Shown here: positions 27,203-35,911 of the stretch, piece after piece | Layout of the letters: each line of letters starts with the position of its first letter | Position numbering within the stretch: the first letter of the stretch is position 1 | Source: Streptomyces sp. CB01580 | Lineage (GTDB): Bacteria; Actinomycetota; Actinomycetes; Streptomycetales; Streptomycetaceae | Direction of reading: 5' to 3' | Assembly (NCBI RefSeq): GCF_001905795.1 | Contig: NZ_LIXJ01000003.1 | Coordinates: forward strand, 592,332-656,331 | DNA length: 64,000 bases | Made by a program: the position numbers and the translations under genes | The notes under the pieces: generated by a model | Told to the model about the DNA's origin: nothing | What the model saw: only the letters and a program-made list of their open reading frames with translations | Databases searched by the model: none

Positions 27203-27311
27203 CTGTGATGTTCACCCCACTCGGGGACGGTCCGTCGCCGGTCGCATAGCGTTCCTCCGACGCGATCGGACATCCGGGAACGCGCACCGGCTGAGCACGG
27301 AGGAACGGGCG

Positions 27312-27854
27312 ATGGCAGAGCAGGCGTTGGCGACGGGAATCGGCGGCAAGGAACCGGAGGTCGACGCGGACGCCTTCACCGCGCCGACGTCCGTCGTGAT
27401 CGGCGATGTCACGCTGGCGGCGGGCTCCAGCGTCTGGTACCACGCCGTCCTGCGCGCCGACTGCGGCCCCATCGTGGTGGGCGCGGACAGCAACGTCCAG
27501 GACAACTGCAGCGTCCACACCGACCCCGGCTTCGCCGTCACCGTCGGCGAGCGTGTCTCGGTCGGGCACAACGCGGTGCTCCACGGCTGCGTCGTCGAGG
27601 ACGACGTCCTGGTCGGCATGGGGGCCACGGTCCTCAACGGCGCCCGCATCGGGGCGGGTTCGCTGATCGCGGCGCAGGCGCTGGTGCCGCAGGGGATGCA
27701 GGTGCCGCCGGGCTCCCTGGTCGCGGGAGTGCCCGCCAAGGTCAAGCGGCAGTTGACCGAGGAGGAACGCGAGGGCATCAGGTTCAACGCGGCGGGCTAC
27801 GTCGGACTGGCGAAGGCGCACCGCCGTGCGCACGAGGACAGCGCCGGGCGATGA
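27312..27854 (+). CDS. Gamma-carbonic-anhydrase-like protein
   Basis: A 180-residue left-handed beta-helix protein with ATG and GGAGG upstream. It has the metal-binding histidines of the family in CSVHTDPG and VGHNAVLHGCVVED, plus RADCGPIVVGADSNVQDN and PAKVKRQLTEEE. Proteins of this group (YrdA/PaaY-like) bind zinc; some are carbonic anhydrases and others thioesterases. It probably acts in the cytoplasm. The divergent acyltransferase neighbour has the same fold but a different function. Confidence 0.9.
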   Translation: MAEQALATGIGGKEPEVDADAFTAPTSVVIGDVTLAAGSSVWYHAVLRADCGPIVVGADSNVQDNCSVHTDPGFAVTVGERVSVGHNAVLHGCVVEDDVLVGMGATVLNGARIGAGSLIAAQALVPQGMQVPPGSLVAGVPAKVKRQLTEEEREGIRFNAAGYVGLAKAHRRAHEDSAGR

Positions 27855-28190
27855 CCCGAGGGGACGACCGGGGGCTCGGGCCGGAATCCGCCGGGCGGTG
27901 GGCGATCCGCCGCCCGCCCTGGGTCCGTCACCGCAGCCCGCTCACGGAACGCCGAGGCCCTCCAGCCCGATGACGACGCCCACCAGGACGTGCACACCGA
28001 CGGCCGGGACCGTCTCCGGCCATTCCTGGACGTGCCACGCCGGTTCCTCCCGTGGTGTCCCGTGCTCCGCCGGTCAACTCCTCGGCGCACGGCGGGCATG
28101 CCACCCGTACGCCGCCCGCGCGGACGGCGTACGGGACTGCCGCTCCCCCGTTCGCCAGAGGTGCGGCAGCCCCGTACGGGCGGCCCGGGA
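27855..28190. other. Intergenic region, no clear gene
   Basis: This 336-base gap between the carbonic-anhydrase-like gene and the hotdog gene contains only overlapping frames without codon bias or ribosome binding sites. On the minus strand a 43-codon tail ending at 27941 reads as plausible protein (EWPETVPAVGVHVLVG) but has no start codon; it could be a remnant. Confidence 0.4.
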
Positions 28191-28643
28191 TCAGGCGTTG
28201 GGACGCAGCGTCCAGACGACTGTCATCTCGCCGGTCACCGCGCCGTCCGCACGCCGTATCTCGATGGCCACGGGGAATTCGGGCCGCTCCCCGCGGTCCA
28301 GTTCCGCGACGACGTCGGCCACCGGCCGGCCCAGGGTCGCCGTCGCCGTGACCTCTCCCATGGCCAGCTTCTTGTAGCCGATCTCCGCCCGCACGGCCAG
28401 TGGCACGGCGCGCGACAACTGGTCGCCGAAGGCGGCCAGGACGATCGCGCCGCTCGCCGATTCCGCGAGCGTGAACATCGCTCCGGCGTGGGGGCCGCCG
28501 ATGTGGTTGTGGTACTCGGCCTGGTCCGGCAGCCGGACCACCGCGCGTTCGGCGGTCGTCTCCAGGAACTCCAGACGAAGGGTACGGGCCATGGGGACCG
28601 TGGCGGCGAGCATCTCGCCGACGGTCGACTGTGCAGCACTCAT
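28191..28643 (-). CDS. Hotdog-fold thioesterase-like protein (DUF4442 type)
   Basis: A 150-residue single hotdog domain: YHNHIGGPHAGAMFTLAESASGAIVLAAFGDQ is the helix and loop that resemble PaaI/YbgC thioesterases, followed by VRAEIGYKKLAMGEVTATATLG. It may hydrolyse an acyl-CoA, but DUF4442 proteins generally lack a proven substrate. It has no signal peptide and stands alone. Confidence 0.85.
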   Translation of the reverse strand: MSAAQSTVGEMLAATVPMARTLRLEFLETTAERAVVRLPDQAEYHNHIGGPHAGAMFTLAESASGAIVLAAFGDQLSRAVPLAVRAEIGYKKLAMGEVTATATLGRPVADVVAELDRGERPEFPVAIEIRRADGAVTGEMTVVWTLRPNA

Positions 28644-28816
28644 GACTTGATGTTACTTGTGAGTAGTCCGGCTGTGCCATCCCCGCTTCCCCGCCCCCGT
28701 CCCGTTCCCCCGTGGCTCCTCGCGGGTCCCCCGTCCCCTGCCCGCCGCTTCCTTCACCATCCGCTCACGGGGGCGGACGTAGCCGTCCCGGCGCGGCCCC
28801 CTTATTGTTTCCAGCC

Positions 28817-29887
28817 ATGTGGCCAGGACAGCAGCCGCCCGGGGGCGAGCACAACCCGCAGGACCAGAACCCGAACCCGTACCAGCAGCCGGGGTACCAG
28901 CAGCCGAACCCCTATCAGCAGCCGGGATACCAGCAGCAGGGACAGCCCGGGCAGCACCCGGGACATCCGCAGCAGGGGCAACAGCCCGGCTACGGCTACC
29001 CGCAGCCGAACCCGTACCAGCAGCCGACCGTTCCGCAGTACGCGGTTCCCGGTCCGCCCGGCGCTCCGCAGCCCGGCAACGACAAGAAGAAGACCACCGC
29101 CGTGGCGATCGTCGCGGCCACCGCCGTCGTGGTGGCCGCGGCGGTCACCGGTGTCGTCGTGCTGAACAAGGACGACGACAAGGACAAGGACGTCGCCGAC
29201 GACAAGAGGACCTCGGCTCCCGCCGACCCGTCCGAGTCCGCGGCCTCGCCGGAGGCGAACCCGCGCGGCGGCGACGACGCCAAGCCCCTCGTCGCGGGCT
29301 GGAAGGTGGTCACCAACCCCAAGTGGGGCACGCGGTTCGACGTGCCCGGGGACTGGGAGGTCGGTGCTCCCGGCACATTCTCGTTCTTCGAGGACGAGAA
29401 GAAGGGCGACCATTCGCCCCTGATCGGTTTCACCGGACCGTCGTACCTCCAGAAGAAGTGGTGCGTGGACGACTCCGACAAGAACGGCGTCGAGGAGACC
29501 TCCAGCCTGGCCAGTGCCGGCAGCAGGGGCGCCCAGGGGGCCACCGACGCCGCCAAGAACGCCCACAGCGAGGCCGGCACCTGGGCATGGGGCGCGTTCG
29601 CGCAGCACATGCCGCAGAGCACCATCAAGTTCACCCCGGCCCGGCAGTACACCACCAAGTCGGGGCTCACCGGCCAGGTCGTCACCGCCACCGCTCCCGG
29701 CGTCACGAAGCGCCAGAAGTGCGACAGCGACGGCAAGACGATCGCCTTCACCTTCAAGAACAAGAACGGCGAATTCGCGTCCTGGGTGCTGTACGCGGCC
29801 GCCAACGTGCCGGACGAACTCCCGGACACCACCATCGAGAAGATCCTGAGCACCGTGCGGCTGACGGACGTCGCCCCGTCCTCCTGA
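28817..29887 (+). CDS. Membrane-anchored protein with Pro/Gln/Tyr-rich cytoplasmic repeats
   Basis: A 356-residue protein. Residues 1-85 are low-complexity with repeats of NPYQQPGYQQP, similar to the disordered N-termini of many Streptomyces membrane proteins. One transmembrane helix follows (TAVAIVAATAVVVAAAVTGVVVL), then an acidic Lys/Asp linker and an external domain of about 200 residues (GWKVVTNPKWGTRFDVPGDWEV ... FASWVLYAAANVPDELPDTTIEKILSTVR) of the kind annotated as hypothetical or PsbP-like in Streptomyces. Two Cys (KWCVDD and RQKCDS) may form an external disulfide. Function unknown. Confidence 0.82.
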   Translation: MWPGQQPPGGEHNPQDQNPNPYQQPGYQQPNPYQQPGYQQQGQPGQHPGHPQQGQQPGYGYPQPNPYQQPTVPQYAVPGPPGAPQPGNDKKKTTAVAIVAATAVVVAAAVTGVVVLNKDDDKDKDVADDKRTSAPADPSESAASPEANPRGGDDAKPLVAGWKVVTNPKWGTRFDVPGDWEVGAPGTFSFFEDEKKGDHSPLIGFTGPSYLQKKWCVDDSDKNGVEETSSLASAGSRGAQGATDAAKNAHSEAGTWAWGAFAQHMPQSTIKFTPARQYTTKSGLTGQVVTATAPGVTKRQKCDSDGKTIAFTFKNKNGEFASWVLYAAANVPDELPDTTIEKILSTVRLTDVAPSS

Positions 29888-29972
29888 CGCCTCCCGCGGC
29901 CGTTCGTGGGGGCGATCCCCGGGGGCGCCGTTTATTCGATTGGCACGAGGGGGCCTCGGCAGCGATAGTCCC

Positions 29973-31292
29973 GTGGTGAACGTCACCTCCGCCGCCGATG
30001 CCCCCGAACTCCCCGCACGCCGCTCCGGCCGCAACTACCGACTGCTGACCGCCGCCGCGATCATCACCGGCCTGGGTACCCATGGCGCGCTGATCGCGGC
30101 GGCGTTCGCCGTTCTCCAGTCCGGCGGGGACGGGGGCGACGTCGGCCTGGTGGCCGCCGCCAGGGCCACGCCGCTGGTGCTGTTCCTGCTGATCGGCGGG
30201 GCGATCGCGGACCGGCTGCCGCGCCACCGGGTGATGGTGGCGGCGAACGCCCTGAACTGCGTCTCGCAGGCCGTCTTCGCCTGGCTGGTGCTGGCGGGCG
30301 ACCCCGAACTGTGGCAGATGATGCTGCTCACCGCTCTGTGCGGGACCGGACAGGCGTTCTTCAACCCGGCGGCCGAGGGCATGCTGATGTCGAGCGTCGA
30401 CCGGGAACAGGCGAGCCGGGCGTTCGCCCTCTTCCGGATGGCCATGCAGGGCGCGACGATCGGCGGTGCCGCGCTCGGCGGCGCCATGATCGCGGCCATG
30501 GACCCGGGATGGGTGCTGGCCGTCGACGCGGCGGCCTTCGCCGTGGCCGGGGTGTTGCGCGCCTTCCTGGACGTCGGTCACATCCCGGCACGCGAACCCG
30601 GCGGCGGTCTGCTCTCCGATCTGCGGGACGGCTGGCGGGAGTTCATCGGACGCCCGTGGCTGTGGAGCATCGTCGCGCAGTTCTCCGTGGTGGTCGCCGC
30701 CGTGGCGGCCGCCGAGTCGGTGTACGGGCCGCTGGTGGCCCGGGACGAACTGGGCGGCCCCCGGCCCTGGGGCTTCGCGCTCGCCGCGTTCGGCGCCGGC
30801 ACACTGGGCGGGGCGCTCCTGATGACGCGCTGGAAGCCCCGTCGGATGCTGCTGGTAGGAACGCTCTGCGTGTTCCCGCTGGCCCTGCCGTCGGCGGCGC
30901 TGGCAGTACCGCTGCAGGTGGTCGGCCTGTGCCTGGTGATGTTCGTCAGCGGCGTCTGCATCGAGGTGTTCGGGGTGGCGTGGATGACGACCCTGCACCA
31001 GGAGATCCCGGAGGAGAAACTGTCGCGGGTCTCGGCCTACGACTGGTTCGGTTCGGTGGCGATGATGCCGCTCGCCACCGCGCTCGCCGGTCCGGTGGAG
31101 ATGCTGGTCGGGCGGAGCCAGGCGCTGTGGGGCTGCGCGGCGCTGATCGTGCTGGTCACCGGGGCCGTGCTGTTCGTGCCCGAAGTACGCCGGCTGACCC
31201 GCGCTCCCGCCACCACCGCAGCGGCGGGAGCGGTGGCCCCGCGGGAGCCGGTCTCAGCCGATCCCGAAGGCGCCGTCGGGCGGCTCGGGTGA
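29973..31292 (+). CDS. MFS transporter (enterobactin exporter/EntS-like group)
   Basis: A 439-residue protein with about 12 predicted helices. It starts at one of two adjacent GTG codons (29973 or 29976). Landmarks: IITGLGTHGALIAAAFAVLQ, the loop-2 motif GGAIADRLPRHRVM, ALCGTGQAFFNPAAEGMLMSSVDREQASRAFALFRMAMQGATIGGAALGG, typical of MFS_3 exporters. The substrate is not predictable. The 3' end overlaps that of the spermidine-synthase-like gene by 39 bases, tail to tail. Confidence 0.9.
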   Translation: MVNVTSAADAPELPARRSGRNYRLLTAAAIITGLGTHGALIAAAFAVLQSGGDGGDVGLVAAARATPLVLFLLIGGAIADRLPRHRVMVAANALNCVSQAVFAWLVLAGDPELWQMMLLTALCGTGQAFFNPAAEGMLMSSVDREQASRAFALFRMAMQGATIGGAALGGAMIAAMDPGWVLAVDAAAFAVAGVLRAFLDVGHIPAREPGGGLLSDLRDGWREFIGRPWLWSIVAQFSVVVAAVAAAESVYGPLVARDELGGPRPWGFALAAFGAGTLGGALLMTRWKPRRMLLVGTLCVFPLALPSAALAVPLQVVGLCLVMFVSGVCIEVFGVAWMTTLHQEIPEEKLSRVSAYDWFGSVAMMPLATALAGPVEMLVGRSQALWGCAALIVLVTGAVLFVPEVRRLTRAPATTAAAGAVAPREPVSADPEGAVGRLG

Positions 31293-32099
31293 GGCGACCG
31301 CCTCACCGTCCCGGACCGGCCGGGCTGCCCCGGTGAACCGGGTGAGCGTCGGGCCGTGCTCGACCCGGGCGGGGAACACGTCGGCGGCGCAGCGGCGGGT
31401 CAGCGCCTCGGTGTCGACGGGGTGCCGGGAGGCCACGAGTACGGCGTTGCCGAAGCGCCGGCCGCGCAGCACGGCGGGCTCGGCGATCAGTGCGAGCTCC
31501 TCGAAGACGGCCCCGAAGGTGGCCAGTTGGGAGCGGAGGAAGTCGAAGGGGGCGCCGTCCGCGAGGTTGGCGGCGTAGGTTCCCCCGTCGCGCAGCGCCC
31601 GGCGGGCGGCCCGCGCGTACTCGACGGTGGTGAGGTGGGCGGGCACGCGGGTGCCGCCGAAGACGTCCGCGACCAGGAGGTCGACGGAGCCGGGCGGGGT
31701 CCCATCCAGCAGGCCGCGGGCGTCGGCGCCGTGCACCGTGATCCCGGCGCCGTCGGGGACCGGGAGGTGTTCGGCGACCAGCGCGAGGAGCCCGAGGTCG
31801 GCCTCGGCGACGTCCTGACGGGATCCGGGCCTGGTCGCGGCGACGTAGCGGGGCAGCGTGAGGGCGCCGCCGCCGAGGTGGAGCACGTCGAGCGGCGCGC
31901 CCGGTGCTGCGGCCAGGTCCACGACATGGGCGAGCCGCCGCACGTACTCGAACTCGAGATGCTCCGGCGCGTCGAGGTCGACGTACGACTGGGGCGCGCC
32001 GTCGACGGTGAGCAGCCAGGCCCGGTCCCGGTCCACGTCGGGGAGGAGTCTGGCGGTGCCCTGGTCCACGTCCCGGATGACGGGTATCGGCTCGTTCAC
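31254..32099 (-). CDS. Spermidine-synthase-like methyltransferase-fold protein
   Basis: A 281-residue protein with the aminopropyltransferase-type Rossmann fold: a beta-strand start (RDRAWLLTVDGAPQSYVDLD), the nucleotide-binding loop VLHLGGGALTLPRYVAATRPGS, and VDLLVADVFGGTRVPAHLTTVEYARAARRAL. Polyamine synthases normally have a PYxE/HHE-like substrate motif, which I do not see, so it may not be a true spermidine synthase. It ends inside the MFS gene, on the opposite strand. Confidence 0.82.
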   Translation of the reverse strand: MNEPIPVIRDVDQGTARLLPDVDRDRAWLLTVDGAPQSYVDLDAPEHLEFEYVRRLAHVVDLAAAPGAPLDVLHLGGGALTLPRYVAATRPGSRQDVAEADLGLLALVAEHLPVPDGAGITVHGADARGLLDGTPPGSVDLLVADVFGGTRVPAHLTTVEYARAARRALRDGGTYAANLADGAPFDFLRSQLATFGAVFEELALIAEPAVLRGRRFGNAVLVASRHPVDTEALTRRCAADVFPARVEHGPTLTRFTGAARPVRDGEAVASPEPPDGAFGIG

Positions 32100-32121
32100 C
32101 CTCCCATTGTGGGGTGCCGGA

Positions 32122-32967
32122 TCATCTGCTCACGACCGCGGCGACGGCGTCGGCGTGCGCCGCCGCCTGGGCCAGTCCGGCGCGGGCCGCCGCCGCCCTG
32201 CGACTCGGGTCCAGGGGATTGCGGCCGAAGGCGCGCTTCGCCGCCGGGTCCGGGGTGACGACCTCGACGCGGGCGCCCCGCGCGGCGAGCCGGTCCGCCT
32301 GCGAGCGCGGCGAGGCGATGACCTTGTTGCCACTCGCCGTCGGGGCGATGATCACGACGCGCTCATAGCCCTCGGCGAGCTGGGCGTTGGCCGGGGAGTG
32401 CACGCCGCCGTCGATCCAGGACCGGCCGCCCGCGGTGGCGACGGGCCAGACCGCCGGGACCGCGCAGCTCGCGGTGACGGCGTCCACGAGCGCCACCCCA
32501 CCGCTCCTGTCGAAGGCGTGGAGCTCGCCGCTGACCGCGTCGACGGCGGTGATGAGCAGAGGGCGCTCGGGCCAGTCCGACGAGGGGAGGCAGTCGGCGA
32601 TCGCCGCGCGCCGTTCCTCCGCCGTGATGCCGGCCTTGGACCGGGCGGCGATCCCCGCCAGTTTGCGGCCGTACGCCTCGGGCGTGCGCGCCGACAGCAC
32701 GGCCCCCGCGTAGCGCAGCAACGCCGCCGCACCGAGCCGTCCGCCGGTCATGCCCCGCGGGTCGGAGAGCTGGAGTTCGTAGAGTTCGGCGAGGCCGAGC
32801 GCACCGGAGGCCACTTGCGCGCCGACCACCGCGCCCGCCGAACTGCCGATGATCAGATCTGCGGCGGTCGGGTCCGCTCCCGCCTGGGCGAGCCCGTACA
32901 GAATGCCGGTCTCCCAGGCGCTGCCGGTGACGCCGCCGGCACCGAGTACCAGTGCTGTGTCTGCCAT
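32122..32967 (-). CDS. Patatin-like phospholipase family protein
   Basis: A 281-residue protein from the ATG at 32967. It has the oxyanion segment LVLGAGGVTGSAWETGILYGL, the nucleophile elbow GSSAG (Ser43) and the catalytic Asp in DGGVH at about residue 185, the Ser-Asp dyad of patatins. It lacks a signal peptide and is probably a soluble lipid acyl hydrolase. The gene ends 22 bases from the start of the spermidine-synthase-like gene, so they may be one operon. Confidence 0.9.
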   Translation of the reverse strand: MADTALVLGAGGVTGSAWETGILYGLAQAGADPTAADLIIGSSAGAVVGAQVASGALGLAELYELQLSDPRGMTGGRLGAAALLRYAGAVLSARTPEAYGRKLAGIAARSKAGITAEERRAAIADCLPSSDWPERPLLITAVDAVSGELHAFDRSGGVALVDAVTASCAVPAVWPVATAGGRSWIDGGVHSPANAQLAEGYERVVIIAPTASGNKVIASPRSQADRLAARGARVEVVTPDPAAKRAFGRNPLDPSRRAAAARAGLAQAAAHADAVAAVVSR

Positions 32968-32991
32968 GCCGTCAGTCTTGCCCACGGCACG

Positions 32992-33027
32992 GGGCCCGCC
33001 TCCCCCGGGGTGGGGGAGGGGGGCCCG
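32992..33027 (-). terminator. Hairpin following the tuf3 C-terminal fragment
   Basis: The arms GGGCCC...CCTCCCCC and GGGGGAGG...GGGCCC form a long GC-rich stem right after the EF-Tu stop codon at 33041, as expected for a terminator of the original tuf gene. Confidence 0.65.
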
Positions 33028-33040
33028 GCCGGTGCGGACG

Positions 33041-33946
33041 TCAGAGCACCGCGGTGACGGTGCCGGCGCCGACCGTACGGCCGCCCTCGCGGATCGCGAA
33101 GCCGAGTCCGGTCTCCAACGGTACGTCGCGGCCCAGTTCGACGGTGACGTCGACCGTGTCGCCGGGGCGCGCCACCGCCGCCGGGCCGAGGTCGATGTCG
33201 CCGACGACGTCCGCGGTGCGGATGTAGAACTGCGGCCGGTAGCCGGTGGCGACCGGGGTGCTGCGGCCGCCCTCGCGGGCCGTCAGGACGTACACCTGCG
33301 CCGTGAACCGGCGACGGGGCGTCACACTGCCGGGGGCCGCGACGACATGACCGCGGCGGACCCGGTCTCGCTCGACGCCGCGCAGCAGCAGGGCCACGTT
33401 GTCACCGGCCTCGGCGGACTCCATCGGCTTGCCGAACGTCTCCAGTCCGGTGACGACCGTCTCGATGTCCGGGCCCGGCACCGTCACCCGGTCGCCGACC
33501 CGTACCGTGCCGCGCTCGACGGCTCCGGTGACGACGGTGCCTCGGCCGGTGATGGTCAGGACGTTCTCCACCGGGAGCAGGAACGGGGCGTCCGTGTAGC
33601 GCACCGGCATCGGCACGTACGTGTCGACCGCGTCCAGCAGCGCCTCGACGGCCGAGGTCCAGCGCGGGTCGCCCTCCAGGGCCTTCAGGCCCGACACCCG
33701 TACGACGGGGGCGGACTGGCCGCCGTAGCCGTGCGCGGTGAGCAGCTCGCGGACCTCCAGCTCGACGAGGTCGGTCAGTTCGGGGTCGCCCGCGTCCGCC
33801 TTGTTGAGGGCGACGACGATGTGGTCGACGCCGACCTGACGGGCCAGCAGGACGTGCTCGGCGGTCTGCGGCATGATCCCGTCGAGCGCGGACACGACGA
33901 GGATCGCACCGTCGAGCTGGGCGGCGCCGGTGACCATGTTCTTGAT
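33041..33946 (-). pseudogene. tuf3: EF-Tu (tuf3 type), C-terminal part split off by the element
   Basis: The frame [20 protein letters not shown] through to the C-terminus holds the rest of the GTPase domain (NKAD and SGLKAL, the G4 and G5 motifs) and domains II and III of EF-Tu. It lacks a start codon of its own: a TGA lies in frame at 33970-33968, inside the element. Joining it to the N-terminal piece at 47521-47784 restores a protein of 389 residues, the length of tuf3-type EF-Tu. EF-Tu carries aminoacyl-tRNA to the ribosome; tuf3 is the divergent, nonessential copy in Streptomyces. Without the N-terminal G1-G3 motifs this fragment cannot bind GTP. Confidence 0.93.
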
Positions 33947-33972
33947 GTACGTGGGTCGCCTACCCTGTCATG
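33935..33972. other. attL, left end of the mobile element
   Basis: The left junction reads CTTGAT from the tuf gene, the shared triplet GTA (33947-33949), then CGTGGGTCGCCT and the inner arm ACCCTGTCATG (33962-33972). That arm is the exact inverted complement of the arm at attR. The boundary was placed by restoring the EF-Tu frame. Confidence 0.85.
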
Positions 33973-33986
33973 ACAGTTCGTGAGGG

Positions 33987-35486
33987 GTGGACGCGTTGGA
34001 TGAGATTGATCTGTACCTACGCAAGAGCATCATCGTGAGGGAGGGCACCGAAGCTCTCACCTTCCGTACTCAGGAAGAGCGCGGACGTGAATGGGCACGG
34101 CAGAACAACTACACCGTGCGCAAGGTGTGGAAGGACAACCTGTCGGCGTGGACTGACGTTAAGCGACCCGACTTTGAGCGTGCGCTAACCGCTCTTCGTC
34201 GCAAGGAAGTGCCCGCACTCTGGGTGTACGCACTGGATCGCTTCGACCGAAAGGGCGCAGGATCGGTAGTGCAGATCCTTGATTCCGGCGCCAGGTTGAT
34301 TTGCGATTACGAGAGACTGGATAGCGCCAACCCCCGTGACCGCGAGCGAATCATCAGCGATGCCGAGCGAGCAAAAGCGGTATCCGATCTCACATCTCAC
34401 CGTGTTCGCGACACGAAGCAGGGGCAGCGTCGTCGGGGAGAGTGGATTGGGGCAGCCCCCTACGGTCTCCGAAAGGACAAGCGCGGGAAGTTGCACCACG
34501 CCAAGGGGTGGGATGTGGTAGTTCGAATCCTCACCGACGCATCCGACGGGATATCGCCCCGACGCATCGGCAGGGGCTTGACTCTGGACGGTGTGAGGTC
34601 CCCAAAGGGCGGTGACTGGAGCGCGTCCACCATCCGGCGAATCATCTACAACCCGGTGTACGAGGGTTTTCAGGTCGTCGCGCTATCACGCAAGTACACA
34701 TGGCCCGTCGCGTACAGAGACGAGCGGGGGGAGCGCGTCAAGGTATTCGCTGACGGTGTCGACCCGGCACCGCCTGAACTCGTCGCAAAGGCCCGGCGCG
34801 TTCACGCCGGTCACCAACGAGGGGCCCTGGGCTCACGTGTTGGGCGTGCCACGCACCTGCTGACGGACCTACTTCGGTGCGCAGGGTGCGGGGCGAGGAT
34901 GCCGACGAGCGGGCGATCCTACGTCTGCGACGCGCACGCAATGGGGAAGCTGTGTCCGGCACCCGCCTCCGCCATGCGCGTGCGCATAGAGGAGTACGTC
35001 TACCAGCGATGGGTCTCGGCTGTCAGTGCGGCCGACATCAACTCCGGCGACCCCCTGATGGTCGCTGTTGCGGAGCGATGGGCGGCACTCACAGCACCCG
35101 AGGAGACGGAAGAGGTATACGAGGCTCTAGGAGCCGTCAAGGCCGCGGAGACGGCCCTTGAACGTCTCGCCAACGACCGGGCGAACGGCATCTACGACGG
35201 CGCTATGGGGAAACACTTCCCTCGCCTCGTCGCGGAAGCTGAGGAGACGCTGACTGAGGCGCGGGCGCGGTACGAAGCACTCAGTGGCCAAGCCGTCGAC
35301 CTGACGATGTTCGACGACGCGGTTCTTCTCGAAGAGGCGTGGGAGGCCGCAGACCTACCGCTGCGACGCGACCTGATCCGGGTAGCCATCGACAAGATCA
35401 CCGTCACACAGGCCGCTCGACGTGGCGCCCCATTCGATGGGGACACCCGATGCGATATCGAGTGGGCTACACCAGAGACCGAGTAG
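33987..35486 (+). CDS. int: Large serine recombinase (phage integrase)
   Basis: A 499-residue integrase with a GTG start preceded by GAGGGG, beginning 38 bases inside the core of attL. The N-terminal resolvase domain has the catalytic Ser in YLRKSIIVREG (about residue 14) and ALDRFDRKGAGSV. The recombinase domain follows (DGISPRRIGRGLTLDGVRSPKGGDWSASTIRRIIYNPVYEG), then a zinc ribbon from about residue 296 (LRCAGCGARMPTSGRSYVC...LC) and a coiled-coil tail. It inserts the element at a short site with a 2-bp core, in tuf3. The shared GTA ends and the attP geometry support this. A directionality factor for excision is not identified. Confidence 0.96.
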   Translation: MDALDEIDLYLRKSIIVREGTEALTFRTQEERGREWARQNNYTVRKVWKDNLSAWTDVKRPDFERALTALRRKEVPALWVYALDRFDRKGAGSVVQILDSGARLICDYERLDSANPRDRERIISDAERAKAVSDLTSHRVRDTKQGQRRRGEWIGAAPYGLRKDKRGKLHHAKGWDVVVRILTDASDGISPRRIGRGLTLDGVRSPKGGDWSASTIRRIIYNPVYEGFQVVALSRKYTWPVAYRDERGERVKVFADGVDPAPPELVAKARRVHAGHQRGALGSRVGRATHLLTDLLRCAGCGARMPTSGRSYVCDAHAMGKLCPAPASAMRVRIEEYVYQRWVSAVSAADINSGDPLMVAVAERWAALTAPEETEEVYEALGAVKAAETALERLANDRANGIYDGAMGKHFPRLVAEAEETLTEARARYEALSGQAVDLTMFDDAVLLEEAWEAADLPLRRDLIRVAIDKITVTQAARRGAPFDGDTRCDIEWATPETE

Positions 35487-35497
35487 ACGCAGCACAG

Positions 35498-35527
35498 AAC
35501 GGCCCCGTCGACGAGGACGGGGCCGTT
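35498..35527. terminator. Bidirectional hairpin between int and the RHH gene
   Basis: AACGGCCCCGTC pairs perfectly with GACGGGGCCGTT, a 12-bp stem with a 6-base loop, 12 bases after the int stop codon. The gene on the other strand converges on the same hairpin. Confidence 0.8.
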
Positions 35528-35540
35528 CCCATGTTCGTGT

Positions 35541-35759
35541 CTACTCAGCCGGCGTGGACCAGGGTCCCGCCGGGGGCCGCTCGGGGAGCTTGGCGCCGGG
35601 GCGTCGCATGTACCAGTTCAGGAATTCGCGGATCACCTGCGTCCGCGGGCTCCGTCCAGTGGGGTGCATGGCTCTTGCGGCCTCCAGGAACGGCGCCCAC
35701 TCGGTGGCGTCAGGCACCCGGATGTTCTTCGGCTTCTCGTAGGCACGTGGTGTCGGCAT
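35541..35759 (-). CDS. Small ribbon-helix-helix-like DNA-binding protein
   Basis: A 72-residue protein (MPTPRAYEKPKNIRVPDATEWAP). The pattern of a beta-strand (KNIRVPD) followed by two helices, with VIREFLNWYMRR at the end, fits the ribbon-helix-helix/CopG fold. Three copies of the palindrome TTGTACCTACAA lie immediately upstream at 35778-35847, a typical arrangement for an autoregulating RHH repressor that also faces the divergent gene at 35912. It could equally serve as a recombination directionality factor. The function is inferred from fold and location. Confidence 0.72.
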   Translation of the reverse strand: MPTPRAYEKPKNIRVPDATEWAPFLEAARAMHPTGRSPRTQVIREFLNWYMRRPGAKLPERPPAGPWSTPAE

Positions 35760-35777
35760 GACATCAGGCTAGCAGTT

Positions 35778-35847
35778 CTGTACCTACAAGATGCGCGAGA
35801 TTCGGGCTTGCGTTGTACCTACAAACTGTCTAGCTTTGTACCTACAA
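35778..35847. promoter_or_regulatory. Three operator-like palindromes between RHH gene and Zn-ribbon gene
   Basis: TTGTACCTACAA (arms TTGTA and TACAA around CC) occurs exactly at 35813-35824 and 35836-35847, and with one mismatch as CTGTACCTACAA at 35778-35789. Spacings are 35 and 23 bases. They cover the divergent promoter region and are the most likely binding sites for the RHH protein. Confidence 0.78.
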
Positions 35848-35850
35848 CGC

Positions 35851-35892
35851 AGCGACGCCCCGCAGTCCGGGAAGACAGGGCGGGGCGTCGCT
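35851..35892 (+). promoter_or_regulatory. Leader hairpin upstream of the Zn-ribbon gene
   Basis: AGCGACGCCCCGC pairs perfectly with GCGGGGCGTCGCT, a 13-bp stem with a 16-base loop. It sits directly between the operator array and the ribosome binding site AGAGGAGA of the gene at 35912, so it may attenuate or protect that transcript. Confidence 0.7.
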
Positions 35893-35911
35893 CCTACAAG
35901 AGGAGACACCA

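Noticed and set aside
34011..34020. CTGTACCTAC in the integrase gene, matching the RHH operator
   Set aside because: It encodes the conserved DLYLR motif at the start of serine recombinases, so coincidence is the simpler explanation.
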